A stretch of 8,440 nt of DNA from an uncultured Bacteroidota bacterium (GTDB taxonomy: Bacteria; Bacteroidota; Bacteroidia; Flavobacteriales; Schleiferiaceae), in the NCBI GenBank assembly GCA_913056475.1, contig CAJXMS010000084.1, forward strand, positions 1 through 8,440, in the 5' to 3' direction. The position numbers and the translations under genes are program-made. The notes below the pieces were generated by a model. That model had not been told where the DNA came from. It did no database searches and was given only the letters and a program-made list of their open reading frames with translations. Below are positions 1 to 5,608 of this stretch, one piece after another. How positions within the stretch are numbered: the stretch's first letter is position 1; each line of letters opens with the position of its first letter.

Positions 1-2
1 AA

Positions 3-674
3 GGACAGCAGCAGCCCCATGATTATTCTCCCTGGAAAAAGGCGGTCATTGCCCTGGATAGTTTTCAAATTAAAGGAAGCTTTCGAGTCATTTTTACGGG
101 GGTGCGAACCACCAGTGTTTATTCCGAAATGGCCCTGGACGATATCCTTATTACGGACTCCTGCCTGTTTGATACCGCTTCCGCTGGTTTCCAGACCCGC
201 CTGGATACAGCCGTGATTAACGCCATTACTTACCGCTTTACCGCCCTGGACTCGGGAGCCAGCCGTTATATCTGGGACTTTGGCGATGGCCAAGGGGATA
301 CCACCTCCCGTCCGGAAGCCATGCACAGCTACACGGCCGATAGTCTTTACACCGTAACCCTCACCGTAGAAGACGATTGCAATAACGCCCAGCGCAGCCA
401 AAGCGACACCCTAACCGTGCGCGGCATAAGCAAGCCGGAATTTGGCCTGCCCCCCGCCGGCCTGGAAATCTACCCCAATCCCGCCCGGGAAGCCGTTACC
501 ATTCAATCACCTAACCCGGCGCCCGCCACCGTCCGGATATACAGCGTGCAGGGCCGGCTCATCGCAAAAGTGCCCATGACCGGCGGTAAGGTGACCCTTT
601 CGGTCCGGCAGCTTCCGGCGGGATTGTATTTGGTGCGGGTTCGGGAACGCCAGGGACGGTTTACCATTCCATAA
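3..674 (+). CDS. T9SS-sorted secreted protein with MAM-like end and PKD domain (C-terminal 223 aa, 5' truncated by window)
   Basis: The frame is open from the left edge (first full codon at position 3) and ends with TAA at 672-674, so the gene starts outside the window. Residues 1 to about 55 look like the end of a MAM domain: a beta-strand-rich stretch reading FRVIFTGVR and then the typical closing ALDDILIT. Residues about 70-140 form a PKD domain, with WDFGDG at 91-96 and the later strand YTVTLTVEDDC. Residues 153-223 are a T9SS type A sorting domain, starting LEIYPNP and containing VRIYSVQGR and LPAGLYLVRV. Proteins of this design are exported by Sec, carried across the outer membrane by the type IX system, and released or anchored on the surface. 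MAM and PKD domains usually mediate adhesion or act as spacers next to a catalytic domain. Any catalytic part lies upstream and cannot be judged. A GTG at 102 could be read as a start, but the coding signal and MAM motif continue upstream of it. Confidence 0.88.
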   Translation, partial: GQQQPHDYSPWKKAVIALDSFQIKGSFRVIFTGVRTTSVYSEMALDDILITDSCLFDTASAGFQTRLDTAVINAITYRFTALDSGASRYIWDFGDGQGDTTSRPEAMHSYTADSLYTVTLTVEDDCNNAQRSQSDTLTVRGISKPEFGLPPAGLEIYPNPAREAVTIQSPNPAPATVRIYSVQGRLIAKVPMTGGKVTLSVRQLPAGLYLVRVRERQGRFTIP

Positions 675-708
675 GCCCTGAGCCCCCTGTTTGGCACGCG
701 ACGGTGTG

Positions 709-726
709 GCCTGCCTTCCCGCAGGC
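709..726. repeat. Perfect 6-bp hairpin, possible dispersed intergenic element
   Basis: GCCTGC at 709-714 pairs with GCAGGC at 721-726 around a 6-nt loop, CTTCCC. No T-run follows on either strand, so it is not a standard intrinsic terminator. A closely similar core, TGCCTTTCCGGCAG, occurs at 5407-5420 in another intergenic region; here the core is TGCCTTCCCGCAG at 712-724. This suggests a small repeated intergenic hairpin, but two copies in one window is thin evidence. Confidence 0.4.
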
Positions 727-752
727 GGTGAACAAAATGCCCTTAGCTGCCC

Positions 753-760
753 TACCTTTG
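753..760 (+). promoter_or_regulatory. Candidate Bacteroidota -7 box for mfd (TACCTTTG)
   Basis: TACCTTTG matches the Bacteroidota housekeeping -7 consensus TAnnTTTG exactly and lies on the coding strand 97 nt before the mfd start codon. No convincing TTG-type -33 element lies about 19 nt upstream: the nearest TTTG, at 690-693, is too far away. If the box is used, the mfd transcript would carry a leader of roughly 90 nt containing the hairpins at 778-794 and 812-838. Confidence 0.35.
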
Positions 761-777
761 CAGGACTTTTAAAATTT

Positions 778-794
778 CAGGGCGATTCGCCCTG
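778..794. other. 7-bp hairpin in the mfd upstream region
   Basis: CAGGGCG at 778-784 and CGCCCTG at 788-794 are perfect inverse complements with a 3-nt loop, ATT. AT-rich sequence lies on both sides (TTTTAAAATTT to the left, CTAAAAA to the right). Neither strand has a proper uridine run directly after the stem, so a terminator role is doubtful. It may be a structured leader element of mfd or the end of the preceding T9SS gene's transcript. Confidence 0.5.
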
Positions 795-811
795 GCTAAA
801 AACGGATATGC

Positions 812-838
812 CCCCCTGCCCTACGTGGCAGTGCGGGG
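812..838. other. GC-rich bulged hairpin just before mfd
   Basis: CCCC-CTGCC at 812-820 pairs with GGCAG at 827-831 and GGGG at 835-838, with a 6-nt loop (CTACGT) and a 3-nt bulge (TGC). It ends 18 nt before the mfd ATG, close enough to affect ribosome access if it forms in the mRNA. Function unknown. Confidence 0.4.
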
Positions 839-856
839 CCAAAAGCGTAGGTAGCA

Positions 857-3800
857 ATGCAGAAAGAATGCCCCGCGGTGCTGCGGGATTACCTCCAGGA
901 AGACCGCCTACAGGCCATCGGGAAATACCTGGGGCCCGAGACGATCCAACACCTCCAGGCCAAAGGCCTTTCCGGTTCCTTTACGGCCCTGCTCATGGCC
1001 GCCACCCTGGAAGCCAGTGAGCGTACGCAACTGATCGTGGCCAATGATAAAGAAGAGGCGGCTTACCTGCTCAACGACCTGGAGCTCCTCCTGGGCGGCG
1101 AACGGGTGCTCTTTTACCCGGGCTCTTACCGGCGGCCCTACCAGGTAGAGGAAACCGATAATGCCAACGTGCTCATGCGCGCGGAGGTGCTCAACCGCCT
1201 CAGCAGCCGCCGCAAACCGGCCGTGGTAGTAAGCTATCCCGACGCGCTCTTTGAGCAGGTCATCACCCGTAAGCAACTCAACAGCAACACCTTTACCCTC
1301 CGCCAGGGCGATACCCTGAGCCTGGATTTCCTGAACGAAACCCTCTTTGAATACCACTTCGAACGGGTAGATTTCGTGGCCGAGCCGGGCCAGTTTTCCG
1401 TGCGGGGAGGCATCGTGGATGTCTTCTCCTTTGCCCACGACGACCCCTTCCGGATCGAGTTTTTTGGCGATGAGGTGGACAGCATCCGCAGCTTTGATAT
1501 CGAAACCCAACTGAGCCAGGAGGAAAAGAAAAAACTGAGCCTCATCCCCAACGTGGAAGACAAAACGCTCCTGGAAAAGCGAGAACCCTTCCTGGACTAC
1601 GTGGGCGCCCGTACCCTGGTGTGGATCAAAAGCCTGCCCCTCACGGCCAAACGACTGGACGAGCTATTTGCCAAAGCCGAAAATGCCTACGCGGAACTCC
1701 GTGGCGAAATCTCGCAAAGCGCGCCGGCCGAGCTCTTCGTCAGCGGAGCAGCCCTGGAAGAAAAGCTGGAGAGCCTGGCCACGGTAGAATGGGGCGGCGA
1801 CCCCCGCCTGGCTGGTGATAAGGTCTGGCACTTTGGCACCAAACCGCAGCCCAGCTTCAATAAAAAATTCAAGCTACTGGCAGAACACTTTCAGGAAAAC
1901 ACCGCAGCGGGCTGGGAAAATTACCTGCTCTGCATCAATCCCAAACAGGTAGAACGCTTCCACGCCATCTTCGAAGACCAGGGCAGCGAGGTAAGCTTTC
2001 AGCCGGTGGTAAGTACCCTCCACGAAGGCTTCGCGGATCCCGAAGGAAAAAGCGTGGTGTACACCGACCACCAGATCTTCGAACGCTACCAAAAATTCAA
2101 GTTGAAGAGTGGCTACGCCAAAAAGCAAGCCGTGACCCTCCAAGAGCTTACCAGCCTGCAGGTAGGCGACTACGTGACGCACATCGATCACGGCATCGCC
2201 GAGTTTGGCGGGCTCCAAAAGATCGAAAACAATGGCCAAACCCAAGAGGCCATCAAGCTGATCTACCACGGGGGCGACGTGCTCTACCTCAGCATCCACT
2301 CCCTCCACAAAATCACCCGCTACAACGGCAAGGAAGGCACCCTCCCCACTACCCACAAGCTGGGCTCCGGGGCCTGGCAAAAAACCAAAGCCAAAGCCAA
2401 AAAGCGGGTGAAAGAAGTGGCCTTTGACCTGATCAAGCTCTACGCCAAACGCAAGGCCAGCCGGGGAACGGAATTTTCGCCGGACAGCTACCTGCAACAC
2501 GAGTTGGAAGCCTCCTTCCTTTATGAAGATACGCCCGATCAGGAAGCCGCTACCGCCGCAGTAAAAGCGGATATGGAAGCGCCCATGCCCATGGACCGCC
2601 TGGTGTGCGGGGACGTGGGCTTTGGCAAAACCGAGATCGCCATCCGGGCGGCCTTCAAAGCGGTAAACGAAGGCAAGCAAGTGGCGGTGCTGGTGCCTAC
2701 CACCATCCTGGCTTTTCAGCACTACAAAACCTTTAGCGAGCGCCTGGCCGATTTTCCGGTGTCTATCGATTACATCAACCGCTTCAAAACGGCGAAACAG
2801 CAGCGGGATACGCTATCACATTTGGCCGAAGGCCCCCTGGACATCATCATAGGTACCCACCGGCTGGTGGGGAAAGACATCAAGTTCAAAGACCTGGGCC
2901 TGCTCATTGTAGACGAAGAACAAAAATTTGGCGTAGGGGTAAAGGAAAAGCTCAAAAACCTGAAGGTGAACGTGGACACCCTTACCCTCACCGCCACGCC
3001 CATTCCGCGTACCCTGCAGTTCTCGCTCATGCAGGCGCGTGACCTGAGCGTGATGACCACCCCGCCCCCCAACCGCCACCCCATCGAAACGCAGGTGGTA
3101 CCCTTCACCGAAGAGGTGATCCGCGACAGCATCCTCTACGAAATGAGCCGGGGCGGACAGGTATTTTTTGTGCACAACCGGGTAGAAAATATCCAGGAAG
3201 TAGGGGGTATGATAAGCCGCCTGGTGCCGGACGCCAAAATAGGGATAGGCCACGGCCAAATGGATGGCAAAAAGCTGGAAGGGCTGATGCTGGACTTTAT
3301 CAACGGCGAATTTGACGTGCTGCTGGCCACCTCCATCATCGAAAATGGCCTGGACGTGCCCAATGCCAATACCATCCTGATCAACAATGCCCACCACGTG
3401 GGCCTGAGCGACCTGCACCAGATGCGCGGCCGGGTGGGAAGGAGCAATAAAAAGGCTTTTTGTAAGCTGGTAGCGCCGCCCCTCTCCACGCTTACAGACG
3501 AGGCACGGAAACGGCTTACGGCCATCGAGCAATTCAGCGACCTGGGCAGTGGCTTCCACATCGCTATGCGCGATCTGGAAATTCGCGGCGCGGGCGACCT
3601 GCTGGGGGCCGAGCAGAGCGGCTTCATAGCCGACATCGGTTTTGACGCTTTCCAAAAGGTGCTGGCGGAAGCCATCGAAGAGCTCAAAGCGGGGGAATTC
3701 AAAGAGCTCTACGCGGAAGACCAGGAAAACAAACCTTTCGTAAGCGAAACGCTCCTGGACACCGACCTGGAAATTTTGATCCCCGACTCCTACGTGAACA

Positions 3801-4231
3801 AGGTGGAGGAAAGGCTCCGCCTTTACCAGCGCCTGGATAAGGCCGCGGAAGAAAGCGAGCTCCAGGAGCTGGCCCGGGAGCTGGAAGACCGCTTTGGTCC
3901 CCTACCGGAGGCGGTGCAGGAGCTGCTGGACTCGGTGCGGCTGCGCCAACTGGGCCAGCGGATAGGCCTGGAAAAGATCGTGCTGAAACAAGGCCGCTTG
4001 CTGGCCTATTTCCCGGCCGATCAGGAAAGCGATTATTTCCAAAGCGCCCAGTTTGGCCGCGTGCTGGAATACCTAAAAACCCACCGCCAGGCCCAGATGA
4101 AGGAGCGCAATGACAAACTCTACCTCTCCTATCCGGAAGTAGAGGGCGTCCACCAGGCCCTGGAATGGCTCAAGCCGCTGGACCCGGCCAAAACGGAAGC
4201 CAGAGCAGAATCGCCGGCCGAAATGAATTAA
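857..4231 (+). CDS. mfd: Transcription-repair coupling factor Mfd
   Basis: This 1124-aa protein is close to the usual Mfd length (about 1,110-1,170 aa) and appears complete. Mfd is a cytoplasmic DNA translocase that recognises RNA polymerase stalled at lesions, pushes it off, and recruits UvrA for nucleotide excision repair. The N-terminal UvrB-like part holds the motif GQFSVRGGIVDVF at 178-190 and PFRIEFFGDEVDS at 197-209, the region that contacts UvrA in the family. The CarD-like RNA-polymerase-interacting domain starts near 435 with VGDYVTHIDHGIAEFGG. The superfamily 2 helicase core has Walker A GDVGFGKT at 585-592 (K591), the DEEQ box at 686-689, TATPIPRTL at 712-720, and motif VI HQMRGRVGRS at 854-863. 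The TRG-type translocation segment DLEIRGAGDLL starts at 906. The regulatory C-terminal domain begins near 961. No key motif is missing. ATG 857 is the first start after an in-frame TAG at 848-850; no strong Shine-Dalgarno is visible, which is normal in this phylum. The gene stands alone on its strand between a T9SS gene and a TA operon. Confidence 0.98.
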   Translation: MQKECPAVLRDYLQEDRLQAIGKYLGPETIQHLQAKGLSGSFTALLMAATLEASERTQLIVANDKEEAAYLLNDLELLLGGERVLFYPGSYRRPYQVEETDNANVLMRAEVLNRLSSRRKPAVVVSYPDALFEQVITRKQLNSNTFTLRQGDTLSLDFLNETLFEYHFERVDFVAEPGQFSVRGGIVDVFSFAHDDPFRIEFFGDEVDSIRSFDIETQLSQEEKKKLSLIPNVEDKTLLEKREPFLDYVGARTLVWIKSLPLTAKRLDELFAKAENAYAELRGEISQSAPAELFVSGAALEEKLESLATVEWGGDPRLAGDKVWHFGTKPQPSFNKKFKLLAEHFQENTAAGWENYLLCINPKQVERFHAIFEDQGSEVSFQPVVSTLHEGFADPEGKSVVYTDHQIFERYQKFKLKSGYAKKQAVTLQELTSLQVGDYVTHIDHGIAEFGGLQKIENNGQTQEAIKLIYHGGDVLYLSIHSLHKITRYNGKEGTLPTTHKLGSGAWQKTKAKAKKRVKEVAFDLIKLYAKRKASRGTEFSPDSYLQHELEASFLYEDTPDQEAATAAVKADMEAPMPMDRLVCGDVGFGKTEIAIRAAFKAVNEGKQVAVLVPTTILAFQHYKTFSERLADFPVSIDYINRFKTAKQQRDTLSHLAEGPLDIIIGTHRLVGKDIKFKDLGLLIVDEEQKFGVGVKEKLKNLKVNVDTLTLTATPIPRTLQFSLMQARDLSVMTTPPPNRHPIETQVVPFTEEVIRDSILYEMSRGGQVFFVHNRVENIQEVGGMISRLVPDAKIGIGHGQMDGKKLEGLMLDFINGEFDVLLATSIIENGLDVPNANTILINNAHHVGLSDLHQMRGRVGRSNKKAFCKLVAPPLSTLTDEARKRLTAIEQFSDLGSGFHIAMRDLEIRGAGDLLGAEQSGFIADIGFDAFQKVLAEAIEELKAGEFKELYAEDQENKPFVSETLLDTDLEILIPDSYVNKVEERLRLYQRLDKAAEESELQELARELEDRFGPLPEAVQELLDSVRLRQLGQRIGLEKIVLKQGRLLAYFPADQESDYFQSAQFGRVLEYLKTHRQAQMKERNDKLYLSYPEVEGVHQALEWLKPLDPAKTEARAESPAEMN

Positions 4232-4291
4232 GCACGAGGGGACGCTGATCAGTGCTGGTGGACCAGGTTTTCGTTTCCCTGCCTCGATGCT
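4231..4291. other. Imperfect long hairpin directly after mfd
   Basis: AGCACGAGG at 4231-4239 pairs with CCTCGATGCT at 4282-4291 (nine pairs, one bulged base). The interior contains a CTGATCAG palindrome (4244-4251) and a short CTGG/CCAG stem. It begins at the last base of the mfd stop codon, as a 3'-end structure would. There is no T-run after it, only TTATAG, so intrinsic termination is uncertain. It could be an mRNA-stabilising 3' structure or a relic of a small repeat. Confidence 0.35.
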
Positions 4292-4359
4292 TATAGACGC
4301 CCCCGCTTAGCGGCAAATCAGGCATAGCATGGTGGCTAGACCCGGGAAAAGAAGGTTTC

Positions 4360-4403
4360 ATTGGGGAGATTACGACAAATTTCATACATTCGTGGGCAAA
4401 TGT
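4360..4403 (+). promoter_or_regulatory. Candidate promoter and operator of the Xre-RES operon
   Basis: ATTG at 4360-4363 and TACATTCG at 4385-4392 resemble the Bacteroidota -33 TTG and -7 TAnnTTTG elements (one mismatch in the second), separated by 21 nt, within the accepted spacing. Transcription would begin only a few bases before the antitoxin start codons at 4400 and 4412. An imperfect palindrome, ACATT at 4386-4390 and AATGT at 4399-4403, overlaps the -7 box and the first ATG, a sensible place for autorepression by the Xre antitoxin. Both assignments rest on short matches. Confidence 0.28.
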
Positions 4404-4879
4404 CTGGTAAGATGAATTTAAGTCCATATCCCTTGCTCCAGAAGCCTGAAGAAAGCCGTTCCTCAGCGCTTTCCGGGTACACCACTAAAGAAGCCCCCGC
4501 AGCCTATCCCGCTCAAGCATCCAGCCGGATAGCCCTGGTGCGCACCGGGCTCCCGCCCGAATGTATCCAGCACTTCCAGGCGCATACGGGCCTGCAGCGC
4601 ACGGAGCTGGCGCAGGCCCTGGGCGTATCGGAGCGCAGCCTGCTGCGCTATCCCACTCAAAAAGCCCTGCCAGCGGCGGTAAGCGAGCGGCTGCTGCGCC
4701 TTCATGATATCTACCAGATGGGTTCGGTACTGGGCGGCCCTCCGGAAGTGAGCGCCTGGCTGCGCACTCCCAATACCGCCCTGGGCGGGGAGGCGCCTAT
4801 CACCTTGCTGGATACCTTTGCGGGCATGCAGCTTGTGGAGCAAGTGCTGGGCCGCCTGGAATGGGGCCTGGTGTCGTGA
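4400..4879 (+). CDS. Xre/MbcA/ParS-type antitoxin with DUF2384 toxin-binding domain
   Basis: From ATG 4400 this gives 159 aa; ATG 4412 (155 aa) is an equally good start, and a TTG at 4361 is open but less likely. Residues 1 to about 45 are a low-complexity, Ala/Pro/Ser-rich leader. Residues about 64-84 form a helix-turn-helix containing RTELAQALGVSERSLLRY. Residues about 100-158 match the MbcA/ParS/Xre toxin-binding (DUF2384) domain, with SAWLRTPNTALGG, then APITLLDTFAGM and a closing VEQVLGRLEWGLVS. In the family the antitoxin binds and occludes the RES toxin through its C-terminal domain, and represses its own operon through the N-terminal helix-turn-helix. The stop codon overlaps the toxin start as GTGA, so the two genes are translationally coupled. 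The length, the order (antitoxin first) and the partner all fit a type II Xre-RES module. What the N-terminal leader does is unknown. Confidence 0.92.
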   Translation: MSGKMNLSPYPLLQKPEESRSSALSGYTTKEAPAAYPAQASSRIALVRTGLPPECIQHFQAHTGLQRTELAQALGVSERSLLRYPTQKALPAAVSERLLRLHDIYQMGSVLGGPPEVSAWLRTPNTALGGEAPITLLDTFAGMQLVEQVLGRLEWGLVS

Positions 4880-5337
4880 AGGTATACCGTTTCTCTGCGC
4901 CCCAACGGGCGCGAGACCTTTCCGGTCGAGGCGCGGAGCTTTACGGCGGGCGCTGGAATGCCGTAGGGACGCCTGCTCTGTATGCGGCCGCCAACCCCTC
5001 GCTGGCCCTGCTGGAGGTGCTGGTCAACACCCCCCAGCGGCTGTTGCCCCCTGTGCTAAGCCTGGTCACTTTGGATTTGCCCCTAAAAGCGGAGGAGGTG
5101 GCGGGTCCGGATACGGAGCAACTCCCCAAAGCCTGGCGTAGCCATCCGGCTCCAGCGGAACTTACGGCCCTGGGCCAGAACTGGCTACAAAAAGGAGCGC
5201 AACTGATCTGGAAAGTACCCTCGGCCGTGCTTCCCGTGGAGCACAATTACCTGATCAATCCCCGCCACCCCCGGGCCGGTGAGTTAAAAATCGAGGCGGT
5301 GCGCGCAATAAATCCCGACCCCCGGATGCAGACGTGA
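4876..5337 (+). CDS. RES-domain toxin, predicted NAD+-degrading enzyme
   Basis: From GTG 4876 this is a 153-aa protein starting MKVYRFS, the start most RES toxins show; an in-frame ATG at 4861 would add five residues (MGPGV) and overlap the antitoxin further. The RES domain is named for conserved Arg, Glu and Ser. Candidates are R5 in VYR and R26 in GGRWN (24-28), E47 in LALLEVLVNT, and S116 in WKVPSAVLPVEHN. The GAELYGGRWN block and LYAAANPSLALLE helix are typical. Characterised RES toxins (for example MbcT of Mycobacterium and the Xre-RES toxin of Pseudomonas putida) consume NAD+ in the cytoplasm and stop growth unless bound by their Xre antitoxin. Nothing is truncated and all expected motifs are present, so the module is probably active. 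The four-base overlap GTGA with the antitoxin stop indicates one bicistronic message. The downstream gene cluster is on the opposite strand and converges on this operon. Confidence 0.93.
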   Translation: MKVYRFSAPQRARDLSGRGAELYGGRWNAVGTPALYAAANPSLALLEVLVNTPQRLLPPVLSLVTLDLPLKAEEVAGPDTEQLPKAWRSHPAPAELTALGQNWLQKGAQLIWKVPSAVLPVEHNYLINPRHPRAGELKIEAVRAINPDPRMQT

Positions 5338-5387
5338 AAGCCCCTGTGGATTGAAGCCCACCGGGCTGCCCTATCCGCGCCTCGGCT

Positions 5388-5427
5388 AGCATAGGGCTAT
5401 GCCGCGTGCCTTTCCGGCAGCTATGCT
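5388..5427. repeat. Inverted repeat AGCATAG / CTATGCT with inner stem, in the convergent intergenic region
   Basis: AGCATAG at 5388-5394 and CTATGCT at 5421-5427 are perfect inverse complements. The 26-nt interior has a second 4-bp stem, GCCG at 5401-5404 with CGGC at 5415-5418. There is no adjacent T-run on either strand. It lies between the RES toxin and the minus-strand genes, so it may help end convergent transcripts. The inner core TGCCTTTCCGGCAG resembles the hairpin near 712-724. Confidence 0.42.
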
Positions 5428-5463
5428 GTATTACGCCTCTCCCGCGCAAGCCCCCGAAAACCA

Positions 5464-5589
5464 TTAAAGCGCCAAGCCCAGGCTGAGCCGGGCCCCGTAT
5501 TGCAAAGCAGGTCCGTTAGACCCGTCAATAAACCCTTGCGCTACCGCCGCTTCCATGAGATGATCCAATACCTTTGGACAGGTTTTCAT
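5464..5589 (-). CDS. Possible 41-aa small protein downstream of the T9SS gene
   Basis: On the minus strand an ATG at 5587-5589 opens a 41-codon frame ending with TAA at 5464-5466. It begins MKTCPKVLDHLMEAAVAQG and ends YGARLSLGLAL. A purine-rich GGAGGAG lies 11 nt before the ATG, and only 19 nt separate the ATG from the stop of the T9SS gene 5609-7189, so it could be read from the same transcript. I do not recognise the protein. It has no signal peptide or membrane segment. The ending LSLGLAL resembles a beta-strand of a larger protein, so this could be the remnant of a decayed gene rather than a functional peptide. With this length, chance is also possible. Confidence 0.33.
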   Translation of the reverse strand: MKTCPKVLDHLMEAAVAQGFIDGSNGPALQYGARLSLGLAL

Positions 5590-5608
5590 AACTATAAAAT
5601 CTCCTCCA

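Noticed and set aside
908..3702. Several long open frames on the minus strand opposite mfd, the largest about 280 codons
   Set aside because: They are antisense shadows of a GC-rich gene. Their translations are low-complexity and match no motif, while the plus frame is unmistakably Mfd.
4361..4399. TTG start giving a 13-residue longer antitoxin
   Set aside because: It would place the start inside the candidate promoter, and the extra residues (GRLRQISYIRGQ) are not part of the family domain.
4861..4875. ATG 4861 as the RES toxin start
   Set aside because: Possible, but family members usually begin at M-x-VYR, and GTG 4876 gives the typical four-base stop/start overlap; kept as an alternative rather than the main call.
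5255..5464. 69-codon minus-strand frame overlapping the end of the RES toxin
   Set aside because: Gly/Arg/Pro-rich, no ribosome-binding site, and overlaps a well-supported gene.
5569..5576. TACCTTTG, a plus-strand match to the TAnnTTTG promoter box
   Set aside because: No TTG element at suitable spacing (nearest is 30 nt away), and it points into convergent minus-strand genes with no plus-strand gene behind it.
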